From Chalciporus piperatus (Eukaryota; Basidiomycota; Agaricomycetes; Boletales; Boletaceae), in the NCBI GenBank assembly GCA_038093975.1, contig JBBPTG010000313.1:1-25745 (forward strand): 25,745 nt of DNA, written 5' to 3'. Below, in pieces: positions 1 to 7,134 of the stretch. The translations under genes and the position numbers were made by a program. The notes beneath the pieces are model-generated. The model had not been told where the DNA came from and did no database searches. It was given only the letters and a program-made list of their open reading frames with translations. Each line of letters starts with the position of its first letter. The first letter of the stretch is position 1.

Positions 1-2
1 CC

Positions 3-683
3 CACTCTGTCACCGGCAAATCCCCGTTCTACCTCATGATGGGATATGAACCCCGTCCTCTTCCTGCGGTGATCGCCGATTCCGCATTACCCGCTGTCGA
101 ACTTCGTCTCCACTCTCTCACCGCTGCCAGAGACGAAGCGCTCGCCTCACACGAACTCGCCAGACAAGTGATGGCTGCACGAACTCGACAGAAGTTCAAA
201 CCGTTCGCCAAAGGAGACAAAGTCTGGCTGGAAGCGAGGAACCTCAAACGATCCCTGACTTCCCCAAAGTTCGCCCCAAAACGGGAAGGACCCTTTACCA
301 TCACCCAAGTCCTATCTCCGCTATCCTACAGACTCCGTCTCCCACAGACGTGGAGAATTCACCCCGTGTTCCATGCTTCTCTGTTATCGCCCTATCGCGA
401 AAACCCCGTCCACGGACCGAACTTTCCCGCTCCACCGCCTGACCTGATAGAAGGCGAAGAGGAATACGAAATTGAAAGAATTCTCCGTCACCGAGGTTCT
501 TCCGAGCGCCACTCGTACCTAGTCCGCTGGAAAGGATATTCTTCTGATGAAGACCGCTGGCTTAAAGAAGCAGACCTTACCCACGCCACAGAAGTCCTAG
601 AAAACTATAAAAAAGCTCACCCGTCCGCCTTCCCCTCTTCCCCAAGATCCCCATCTTCTGTCAGACGCAAAACCCGCCGCTAA
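3..683 (+). CDS. Ty3/gypsy (chromovirus) pol, C-terminal end: integrase tail and chromodomain; 5' partial
   Basis: The frame is open from the left edge and ends in TAA at 681-683, so only the last 226 codons of a retrotransposon polyprotein are visible. In order it shows the end of the integrase core (NGR-type regions lie outside), a basic stretch, and the GPY/F-like module (REGPFTITQ, then HPVFHASLL, about 280-390). A chromodomain follows at about 465-600: EYEIERIL, a short insertion, then YLVRWKGY and DRWL. The aromatic residues expected for methyl-lysine binding are present. In this family integrase joins the cDNA to host DNA and the chromodomain steers insertion to marked chromatin. The frame has no stop or shift in the visible part, so the copy may be recent. 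The next ORF starts 4 bases after the stop. Protease, RT and RNase H are off-window. Confidence 0.93.
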   Translation, partial: HSVTGKSPFYLMMGYEPRPLPAVIADSALPAVELRLHSLTAARDEALASHELARQVMAARTRQKFKPFAKGDKVWLEARNLKRSLTSPKFAPKREGPFTITQVLSPLSYRLRLPQTWRIHPVFHASLLSPYRENPVHGPNFPAPPPDLIEGEEEYEIERILRHRGSSERHSYLVRWKGYSSDEDRWLKEADLTHATEVLENYKKAHPSAFPSSPRSPSSVRRKTRR

Positions 684-687
684 GACC

Positions 688-1854
688 ATGTCCGCTCCTA
701 CCACCCCTTCGTCCTCTACTATGTCTTCCATCTCTTCTCTGTCCCGTTCTTCTTCCTCTCCTACTTACCCCCCTGGCTTACCTATTCGTTCTCTACCTAT
801 TCAACCCACTCGTCCCTCCTCTCCAGAACCCCCTAGCCCAACCGTCGCTGAGGCTGGATGGAATACCACCGGTCTCCCATTAAATTCCGCTGGATGGCCG
901 ATCTTGCAGGAAGACCTAGACGCCCCCACGCATATTGCCGCTACTCCCACGGTCAGAGTCCTACCCATTGAACTACCACTCACCGCCCATCGTCTTCGCG
1001 ACGAGTTGATGGATAATGCCGTTATGGATCGCATGTCCCAATTCTTGCTAGACTCACGACTCTCGGTACCCATCGGAGCCCACCTTGATCTGGGGTCACC
1101 CCTCTTCGCCCTTTACCGCGCCTACCTGCAAGCATCCCGTCTCGCCAATCTTCCTCCTTCCCTGACGACGGTTCACCAAGCTCATTCAGAAGCTGCTTCC
1201 ATCCGCACTATCCACGGTGATTTAATTACCAACCTCAGCATTGCTCTCTACGAGCTACGGATGCCGGAGTTTCTGGACGACCTAGACCGTTACCTCAGAG
1301 AGTCCGCCTCTGCGGCTCAATCCCCCATCCCTGTCATCGGAGTTTCTACCTCATCTCTCCCCTCGTCGACGCCTTCCGCATCTAGCTCCCCTTTGAACGA
1401 TGAAGAAGAGGCAGTGTTCTTTCGTGCAGAACGCAACCATATTACCTCACAACGACAACGGACTGGCACCATACCTCTATCCACCTCACATCCCCAGTAC
1501 CATGACGCCTGCTTCGTATGTCACAGACTGGGCCATATACGTATCCACTGTCCCGTATACCAGTGTCCCACGTGCTTCCGCTGGGCACCCGGTCACATTC
1601 AAGGTCGTTGCCCACTTAGGCGTGGGCAGAGACATACAACCACGCCACCTGTTGCGCCCTCTTCCCGTTCCCGCCGATCAACGAATACCAATCGAGCTGC
1701 TCGACGCCCCCCTCCACTCTATACCCGTATCTCGGGTGAGACTTATTCACGCGACGACGACGACGCCACTCTCTATGACGGAGATGATCCGACCGACGAT
1801 GTCGGATATGCAAACATGACCGGTTCTCCTGGGCATTACGGGTTAAACATTTGA
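688..1854 (+). CDS. Extra 3' ORF of the Ty3/gypsy element, double zinc knuckle protein (388 aa)
   Basis: This intact ORF lies between pol and the 3' LTR, where an env gene would be. The N-terminus (about residues 1-60) is rich in Ser and Pro. The middle (about 100-220) looks helical. A Ser-rich linker leads to two zinc knuckles: a classical CX2CX4HX4C (Cys275, Cys278, His283, Cys288) and directly after it CX2CX6HX4C (Cys293, Cys296, His303, Cys308). A basic, Arg-rich tail and an acidic end follow. I see no signal peptide or membrane segment, so it is not an envelope protein. The knuckles suggest nucleic-acid binding, as in Gag, but Gag normally precedes pol. The start is ATG 688, four bases after the pol stop, which would suit reinitiation. 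It could instead be made from a spliced RNA. Function is not established from the sequence. Confidence 0.8.
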   Translation: MSAPTTPSSSTMSSISSLSRSSSSPTYPPGLPIRSLPIQPTRPSSPEPPSPTVAEAGWNTTGLPLNSAGWPILQEDLDAPTHIAATPTVRVLPIELPLTAHRLRDELMDNAVMDRMSQFLLDSRLSVPIGAHLDLGSPLFALYRAYLQASRLANLPPSLTTVHQAHSEAASIRTIHGDLITNLSIALYELRMPEFLDDLDRYLRESASAAQSPIPVIGVSTSSLPSSTPSASSSPLNDEEEAVFFRAERNHITSQRQRTGTIPLSTSHPQYHDACFVCHRLGHIRIHCPVYQCPTCFRWAPGHIQGRCPLRRGQRHTTTPPVAPSSRSRRSTNTNRAARRPPPLYTRISGETYSRDDDDATLYDGDDPTDDVGYANMTGSPGHYGLNI

Positions 1855-1891
1855 CTAGTTTTTATCTTCGTCGATGACTTGATTCTAATAC

Positions 1892-1899
1892 GGGGGTAA
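1892..1899 (+). other. Polypurine tract of the Ty3/gypsy element
   Basis: A short purine-rich run (GGGGGTAA) ends directly before the LTR start TGTTACG. This is the expected position for the plus-strand primer of reverse transcription. Confidence 0.65.
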
Positions 1900-2367
1900 T
1901 GTTACGATCATTCATTCTTTCCTTTCTCATTACCTTGTACTAAGTCCTAGTCGCTGGTTCGAGTCCTGCCTAGGCCTCTTATTTCTTGCTTGCTTTAGTC
2001 AGCGGATGTTCTTCGATGTTCTTTCACATTCCATACTTCGTCATCGCTGACTCGTACTCTTACCAAGCATGACTCATTCCTATTCGTCATAGCTTGTTCT
2101 TACACATTCCAACCGGTTCCATGCCTGCCCTTAACTCGTTTCTCTACTTATATAAACCCTCGAGTTTCTCCTGTAACCTTAACTTAGACCTACGCAATCT
2201 AGCTTGGTCATTCCTTGTTTCCTGTGAACCCTCTGAGAGTCACCGTCCCACTCTTGAACGGACGCTAGGCCTTAACGTGGACATCCCATCGTTAGGCTAC
2301 CTTTGAAACCCTTGCTTTGACTAGGCTTTTGTGTCTACGCTTTGACCTACCCGGCACAAGCGTAACA
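1900..2367 (+). repeat. 3' LTR of the Ty3/gypsy element (468 bp)
   Basis: It starts TGTTACG and ends CGTAACA, a perfect 7-bp terminal inverted repeat with the canonical TG...CA ends. It follows the polypurine tract and the element's last ORF. A TATATAAA box lies at 2149-2156, 250 bases in, as expected for a U3 promoter. The 5 bases after it (2368-2372, AGTTT) should be one half of the target-site duplication. The other half is off-window. One TGACTCA motif lies near 2071, and a lone Pol III B-box-like sequence at 1956-1966. Confidence 0.9.
2149..2156 (+). promoter_or_regulatory. TATA box of the gypsy LTR
   Basis: TATATAAA followed by CCC inside the LTR. The second LTR-like sequence has the same TATATAAACCC at 5370. 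It probably sets the start of the genomic RNA, or drives outward transcription into the downstream host exons. Confidence 0.6.
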
Positions 2368-2421
2368 AGTTTAATGTCGAGGCGAGCCGACGGCAGTGCG
2401 CCAACTCTGCGATCGTCTCAG

Positions 2422-2910
2422 TGTCCTCAAGCGCCATCGAGCCTGAGGAGTCTCAACCCCCCTCTCCCGAAGCGAAGGACGAGGATGATTCGGCACGGAT
2501 TAACAGGGCCCCCTCCGCTTCTCGCCAAGGTACTGCGCGTCCCGCTCGCCAAAATACTGCTCGTCCCGCTCGCCAAGGTACCGCTCGTCCTGCTCGCCAA
2601 CGCACTTCTCGTCTCGAGAATCGCTCGGGGTTGAAGGTTAGTACTCCATTTCGCGTCTGTCTCTGATGCTCGAAAACCATCCAGTCGACTGCTGGTGACG
2701 CGAACGCGGTTGCCCCGAGTGCCGGCGTTGAAAACGCTAGCGCTGATAAAGCCCTGGCCCCTCGTATGGATGCGGTAAGCAACAAGTACTCATTGCTACT
2801 CACATAAGCTAATGCTCATGCGCTAGCGGGCCCTCCGAGCGAGGCCGCGCCCTGAGGAGGAGGAGGAGGAGGAGGACCGTGCTGTGAAGCGTCAGCGGCC
2901 ATCAAAGTAA
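2422..2910 (+). CDS. 3' exons of an unrecognised host gene, acidic/basic low-complexity protein
   Basis: Three exons join in frame: 2422-2636 (acceptor CTCAG before it), 2685-2774 and 2827-2910, with stop TAA at 2908-2910. Introns are 48 and 52 bp, GT...AG, both phase 0, and the second has a CTAAT branch-site-like motif. The product is hydrophilic: an acidic start, then about 3.5 copies of an 8-residue repeat of the form RQGTARPA (24-bp DNA repeat, 2523-2612). After an Ala-rich exon it ends with seven Glu followed by Asp and a basic KRQRPSK tail that looks like a nuclear localisation signal. Exon 2422 enters in phase 1, so upstream exons are expected but the gypsy LTR occupies that place. The gene is probably split by the element or has lost its 5' end. 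No function is recognised. Confidence 0.55.
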
Positions 2911-3422
2911 AATGGATAGACGGAGCGTTAGTAGATCTTGTTTGTATCTTGTCGTCGTGTTGTCCGAGTCGTTTCGATGATTGAAATCTTTCGATCGAAA
3001 AACCTATGTGCGAAGATAATTAGTTGTTAGTAATCGAAGAAACACGAGCGAGTTTGAGTTAATCAAGAAAATATCTTGTTGGAGAAATGGATCATCAACT
3101 TGAAATTAGAGAAACAGAAGAATATGTTGAGCCTGCAGCTGAATGGATATGTCGAATAGATGGAGTTCAATGACTCCCAGCCGGACGTGATCGCGAGTCC
3201 GACATATCACTCTTGATGTAACTGCATCATTCGCATAACATACCATACATACTAGTAGTACTTAACATAGCACGACGAAATTAGAGAAACAAAGAATATG
3301 TTGAGCCTGCAGAGAATGTGATCGCCGCCGGCGACATATCACTCTTGATGTAACTGCATTATTCGCACAACATACCATCGCGACCATCCGCGACATACCC
3401 GCCTCGAAACTGCAGCTTGAAG
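2911..3422. other. Noncoding flank with a tandem duplication
   Basis: No gene is visible. The stretch after the stop codon is AT-rich and could hold the 3' UTR of the upstream gene. It contains the duplicated segment listed separately (3102-3378). Confidence 0.5.
3102..3378 (+). repeat. Imperfect tandem duplication, two units
   Basis: Two blocks recur in the same order. Block 1 (GAAATTAGAGAAACA...GAGCCTGCAG) is at 3102-3138 and 3277-3312. Block 2 (GACATATCACTCTTGATGTA...TACCAT) is at 3201-3246 and 3333-3378. The second unit is shorter between the blocks, so an internal deletion followed or accompanied the duplication. It has no coding content. Confidence 0.85.
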
Positions 3423-3590
3423 AACCTCGTTATGAGGTTTTGATGCTCAGTATAAAACCTCACGAGGTCTGTGCGGGGCTCTCGAGGTGCGCTTCAAAGC
3501 TCCTTCAAAGCTCCACCTCGGAGCCCTTAGAGGCTCCCCGAGGCTCCCCAGCCTTATATAGATACTAGGGAGAATGTCCGGGAGCCTTAG
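3423..3590. repeat. Hairpin-rich CCTCG/CGAGG cluster with a TATA motif
   Basis: Several short inverted repeats lie close together: AACCTC/GAGGTT at 3423-3428 and 3434-3439, CCTC-AC-GAGG near 3460, and CGAGGTG/CACCTCG at 3483-3489 and 3514-3520. Between the last pair is a direct repeat of CTTCAAAGCTC. GAGGCTCCCC also occurs twice in tandem. TATATA follows at 3555-3560. It may be the terminus or promoter of a degraded mobile element. I cannot name a family. Confidence 0.5.
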
Positions 3591-3763
3591 ACCTAACGGG
3601 TGGATAATGGGTAACACAAAATACTGGCCTAATAGGTCTCGAGTGCCTCCAAAAAGTGGTGCCAAGGGTGTTCGAGCTCGCCGCCACCTCATGCCACCTC
3701 CTCACCAACACCTTTTCACGAGCCTCACTGGCTGGCTCGTGCATGCCTTGGGACACCTTGTAG

Positions 3764-3907
3764 GTAAGCTCATCTACACCATCTCTGCTTCCTCTCTCAT
3801 CACAATCAACAGCTGTACCTTCCTCCCTGGGTTTGTCCAGCACCACAAGTAAGCTCATTCCCCCACCATCTCTGCTCCCTCTCTCATCACCTCAACAGCT
3901 GTACCTT
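3764..3907 (+). repeat. Two-copy direct repeat, 85-bp period
   Basis: A roughly 58-bp unit beginning GTAAGCTCAT, rich in CTCT/CATC and ending AGCTGTACCTT, is present at 3764-3821 and again at 3849-3907 with several substitutions. It probably lies within an old mobile-element remnant. No convincing reading frame runs through it. Confidence 0.8.
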
Positions 3908-4277
3908 GCTTGATAGCAGTTAGTAGATGTAGTACATGATCTGTAGTAGATAGTGGTCAATAAATTCATTTTCAATCATCATGATTATGTGTGATTTAAT
4001 AGTAGTGAATGGCCAGTATTATCAGAATATAGTCTGCTAATATGAACACTATTATGACATTATATCTGTTAATTACAATGTCTTTCTGAAGATAATTGTA
4101 TGGAAATATCAAGATTTTTCAGAAAATCCAGAGAATAACAAGGGGGGGCTACTTATGTTGATAAAATTGGAAGAATTATTAGAAATATGAAGAAATGTCA
4201 ATAATTGTTGGTATTTGTGAGAATTACTTTGGAAATATCTACTATTCTATACAATTATCCAGGGGAGGGTTTTCCTG
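3908..4277. other. AT-rich intergenic stretch, no gene seen
   Basis: Base composition drops sharply to AT-rich compared with both sides, and stops occur in all frames. It may be the 3' end of a degraded element or the upstream region of the small gene at 4278. Confidence 0.5.
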
Positions 4278-4644
4278 ATGAATGCGCCCATCGAAATACA
4301 AAACCGCATTGTAAGTGCTCGTTGTTCGAAGCTGTTGCACTAAGGCAACATTCTTCCAGCAACCTCTGTGCGTTCCGCTGGCTCCACCAGGTGAACCAGA
4401 GCGGAACGAGGGACGAATTCCGAGCGTACTGGGATGCACTCGAGGATACCCAGCGGAAAGTGCGCGTGTTTTTTTTATGTCTGTGTCGCCTCAAAGTCTC
4501 ATCAGCTCGAATATACAGGCCTACGAAACGGAAGTCATCGACTTAGTAAGTACAGTCAGCTTTCGCTTCCCTCGACTAATCGCATTGTAGGTCGCGAAAA
4601 ATGGCTGGGACAAGACCGCTTTCGAGGGCGGCACCGTGTATTAG
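4278..4644 (+). CDS. Small four-exon gene of unknown function (60 aa)
   Basis: Exons 4278-4310, 4391-4459, 4519-4545 and 4591-4644 join without a frame break. They start at ATG 4278 and end with TAG at 4642-4644. The introns (80, 59 and 45 bp) are all GT...AG and phase 0. The product is charged and probably helical: RDEFRAYWDALEDTQRK, then a short segment ending in an aromatic-rich GWDKTAFEGGTVY. It has no signal peptide, membrane segment or recognised domain. A possible acceptor (TATCCAG, near 4256-4262) lies just upstream, so this could be the tail of a longer gene or a gene remnant. I support it because three consecutive phase-0 introns keep one open frame. Confidence 0.5.
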
Positions 4645-4959
4645 CTCAACATACCCCATGTTCCCTGCTTCTGCTATCCCAACGGCCTGTAGCACTATCA
4701 ACTGGACCGGACTCGCAAGCACCCTGTATGTTTTTCGTCCATTTTCTGTATTCCCTCCCTTTTCAAGTGCTATATGTTTTCCGACTGTTTCGCGGGCCTG
4801 TATACTTTAGCTTCGTCACGTGCTAATATCATGAATGTCATTTGTCGTCATTTCTGAGCATTTTACGAGCGCGATAAGTCAAACAATAACATCATGAGCG
4901 AGCAGATCTGGTCAGATTGTGAGCAAACGAGTGTGTAACAAGGATATGTTGTGATCTGC
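4645..4959. other. Intergenic, no gene seen
   Basis: Probable 3' flank of the small gene. I see no continued coding and no recognisable element before the LTR-like sequence that starts at 4960. Confidence 0.5.
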
Positions 4960-5173
4960 TGTTACGAACGCTCAGTTCCTTATCCTAGTCTTTCCTACAC
5001 TTCACTACGCTTACTACGTTTCTCTTTCACTTTTGCACTTAGTCGCTTTCTCTCCCTTTTCTGTTATCTTATCTTATCAAGATCACATCACGTGACCTGC
5101 TGACATCAGCTAGGTCTAGCCTTTCGCTTACGTAACATGGCTGTGCGTGGCTGTGCATCTTCCCCACTGTCCA

Positions 5174-5305
5174 TGACTCATACCGAGTCACCATGACTCA
5201 GACTCTTAATGACTCATTATGACTCACCGTGACTCATACTGACTCACGCTGACTCATCTCGCTTCCTAGTCATATACGCTATTGGCTGTTACTCGCCATG
5301 ACTCA
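5174..5305 (+). promoter_or_regulatory. Array of TGACTCA (Gcn4/CPC1-type bZIP) sites in the LTR
   Basis: Perfect TGACTCA occurs at 5174, 5194, 5210, 5220, 5230, 5240, 5250 and 5299. Five of these are spaced exactly 10 bp apart, and a degenerate CGAGTCA sits at 5184. TGACTCA is the established consensus for Gcn4/CPC-1 amino-acid-starvation activators. The array is 65-200 bp upstream of the LTR TATA box, where an enhancer would act. Binding and response are inference. Confidence 0.65.
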
Positions 5306-5369
5306 TATCTAGTCATACCTAGTCATATAGTTAAGGTTTAGCCACAACATGTACAAACACTGTCAATAG

Positions 5370-5377
5370 TATATAAA
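5370..5377 (+). promoter_or_regulatory. TATA box of the solo LTR
   Basis: TATATAAA followed by CCC, the same context as in the first LTR, about 65 bp downstream of the last TGACTCA site. Confidence 0.6.
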
Positions 5378-5562
5378 CCCGGGTTGACAAGCACTGGCTC
5401 CCCAGTCTTGTTCTCCTGGAGTTTCCTCTGCTTGAACTTCATGGGCCAAGCGCTCCTGCTTGCCTAGTCTGATCCTCAGCTCTAGTTACTGAGTTGATGT
5501 GGTTTCGCTAGGGCATGTTGTCTGATGATAGCGCTAGCTCTTGATTGAGTTGAGTCGTTTCA

Positions 5563-5784
5563 TCTGCTCGTTTCTGCAAATTCCGAAATGGGCACTTCAG
5601 AACAGGCGGAATCATTTCAGAGCATGCAAAACATTCTCATTTTATTCGTGATATCTGCCTACTTATGACAAGGCATGGAACAGGTACAAAGCCATGTGTC
5701 GTCACGCCCGGGCATGCCCGAACATGGTAAGTTTTCACTGGGTGTCACCTGCCAGTGTGCGAACACTGGACAACATTTCGAGGG
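5563..5784. other. Intergenic, no gene seen
   Basis: I see no supported coding sequence between the LTR and the first chitinase-derived fragment. Similarity to the other array copies begins only near 5785. Confidence 0.45.
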
Positions 5785-6012
5785 CGTTATGCTCAGCTGT
5801 CAGTGACAGCTCCCCTCAACAATGCTGCATCATTCCCTGTCGGCTCGTGTACACTGCCCTACCATACCATGTTCTAATGTATGTCCATGGTTTGTCTAAT
5901 CTGTCCGGTTTACCCGGAAGTCTAGGGTGCTTTCTATAACGGTAACAAGGGATTCGGCGAGGTCTTCATCGACTCTCCCAGTCCCCAGCCAGTTTTATCG
6001 TCGGCAGAAGTA
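5785..6012 (+). pseudogene. Array copy A: 5'-truncated chitinase-derived fragment
   Basis: This region aligns base by base with 8790-9015 (copy B), and its first part with 15165-15310 (copy C). It keeps the end of exon 2, the intron (about 5879-5925) and the start of exon 3. The signal-peptide exon is missing. Cysteines of the chitin-binding module are lost: GACCNGN in copy C reads GAFYNGN here. A small length change before the donor breaks the frame. Like copy B it passes directly from NGNK into the segment GFGEVFIDSP, so the deletion that removed the catalytic domain predates the A/B duplication. Similarity stops near 6012, where WD40-type sequence begins. Confidence 0.75.
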
Positions 6013-6059
6013 TCGGATCGGGTTGTTACCTCCTGCAATGCTAAAGGTGAGCAGCCACA

Positions 6060-7133
6060 GCCAGTAAATCGTGGCCGGACCACGTGGGAATTTTGAATAG
6101 CCTTTCCCTGTCTTCTGACGGCAGATGGCTTGCAGGTGAATTATTATTAGATGAAAGGGTTCATCTTTGGGATGTGGAGTCGGGCGCTCTTGTTGGAGAA
6201 CCCCTCCTCTGTGGGCCCGGGGCACACCATCTGGGCTGACTTTCTCGCCCTCTGGAGAATTCCTTACATGCATTACTAGCCGCCATGGAGGCAGGGACTC
6301 CCGGAAGATCTCAGTCTGGCGCGGCCCATGGTCGGATGGCCATCATGGAGAGGTTCTGTTCTTCATTTATCTCTAGTTTCGTGGTCTAACTTGAATGCTA
6401 CACTGCAGACCTTCCATTCCCTTCTCGACGTACGCTATAGTTGTTTGCTATGACTACCATTTCTAACAAATTTTACGTGTGCAGCTATCCGCAGTCGTCT
6501 CGCCCGATGGTCAGTCAAATGTCCCTGGTGAACCAAACCTCGGTTTCCTCGATGTAAGTTTTGTCGTTGTGAATATCTCGTGCCCAATCTCTCAACCCTG
6601 CTTTTGGGTATCGGTAGATATCCGCACCAGGTCAACGCCCTCTTCCTCCGGGCCGTTCAAGAGGGAATCCATCCCGTGTCCCGCAGACGGTGCAGAGTTC
6701 AGTGCCCTCTTGGAAGTGGTGGAGGAGAATACCACGGCTCGCACACTTTCGCTCGCATCCGATAGACATGGGATTCGCACCGCCAGTAAGTCAATCGCTC
6801 CCTCATTGAACGACAAATACTCAAACTTGATCCCTTTAGCGTAGCTATGTCGCTCCGAGGGACGGTAGCCCAAGCGCGCATTCTCAGGAAACCCCCACAA
6901 CTCCGGACAATCACCCACATGTCATGGTCATCGTGGAGACTCCTTCTGGAGAAGACAGTTTAAGCGATATGTCCACAGCTGACCTAGAACCCGATGTCAC
7001 TCAAGTCGGATGTTGTGGACTGTTCTCTCGTCGACGACCAAGAGCGACAGCGGCGCGGCAACCACAGGACGTTTCCGTCCAGGTCGTGCCGCCTCAAACG
7101 ATTCCTCGTCCACCGGATTTCCAACAATGCTAG
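6060..7133 (+). pseudogene. 3' end of a WD40/STAND-type gene, frameshifted
   Basis: A WD40 blade is readable at about 6100-6350: SSDGRWLAGE, then VHLWDVESGALVGEPL. After a frameshift near 6220-6235 come GLTFSPSGEFLTC and RKISVWR. Downstream exons 6485-6553, 6619-6785 and 6840-7133 join in one frame and encode a Pro/Ser-rich tail with WKWWRRIPR, ETPSGED and a cysteine-containing CCGLFSRRR motif before the stop at 7131-7133. From memory, many Agaricomycete WD40 proteins with STAND/NACHT NTPase modules end in a proline-rich tail with a CCG-F-type motif, which supports the link. No NTPase domain is present, so the gene is 5'-truncated as well as shifted. The exact upstream exon borders are uncertain. 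Confidence 0.55.
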
Positions 7134-7134
7134 C

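Larger units (their letters stand above)
4960..5562 (+). repeat. Probable solo LTR of a Ty3/gypsy element (603 bp)
   Basis: It begins TGTTACG, the same seven bases as the LTR at 1900. It has a TATATAAACCC promoter motif (5370) as that LTR does. It can be closed at a CA (5561-5562, CGTTTCA) immediately followed by TCTGC, which matches the five bases before its start (4955-4959). That gives a 5-bp target-site duplication. No internal coding region flanks it, so it would be a solo LTR from recombination. The right border rests on the duplication alone, because its terminal inverted repeat is imperfect. Confidence 0.6.

Noticed and set aside
1400..1819. Second-frame ORF inside the zinc knuckle gene
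   Set aside because: It is a shadow. The zinc knuckle cysteines and histidines lie in the longer frame.
1945..1975. tRNA gene around GGTTCGAGTCC
   Set aside because: No A box, no acceptor stem pairing and no anticodon arm. Only the B-box-like string is present.
2317..2634. Alternative frame of the acidic gene starting at ATG 2374
   Set aside because: It ends at 2634 without joining the downstream exons. The other frame joins two phase-0 introns and ends in a basic tail.
4141..4260. G7 run at about 4142 as a polypurine tract with a short LTR after it
   Set aside because: The following TGTTGATA sequence has no matching terminal inverted repeat, no TATA arrangement and no duplication.
5174..5305. 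TGACTCA array as a CRISPR-like or microsatellite array
   Set aside because: Repeats are 7 bp with 3-bp spacers inside an LTR. A CRISPR is not possible at this scale, and the consensus fits a bZIP site.
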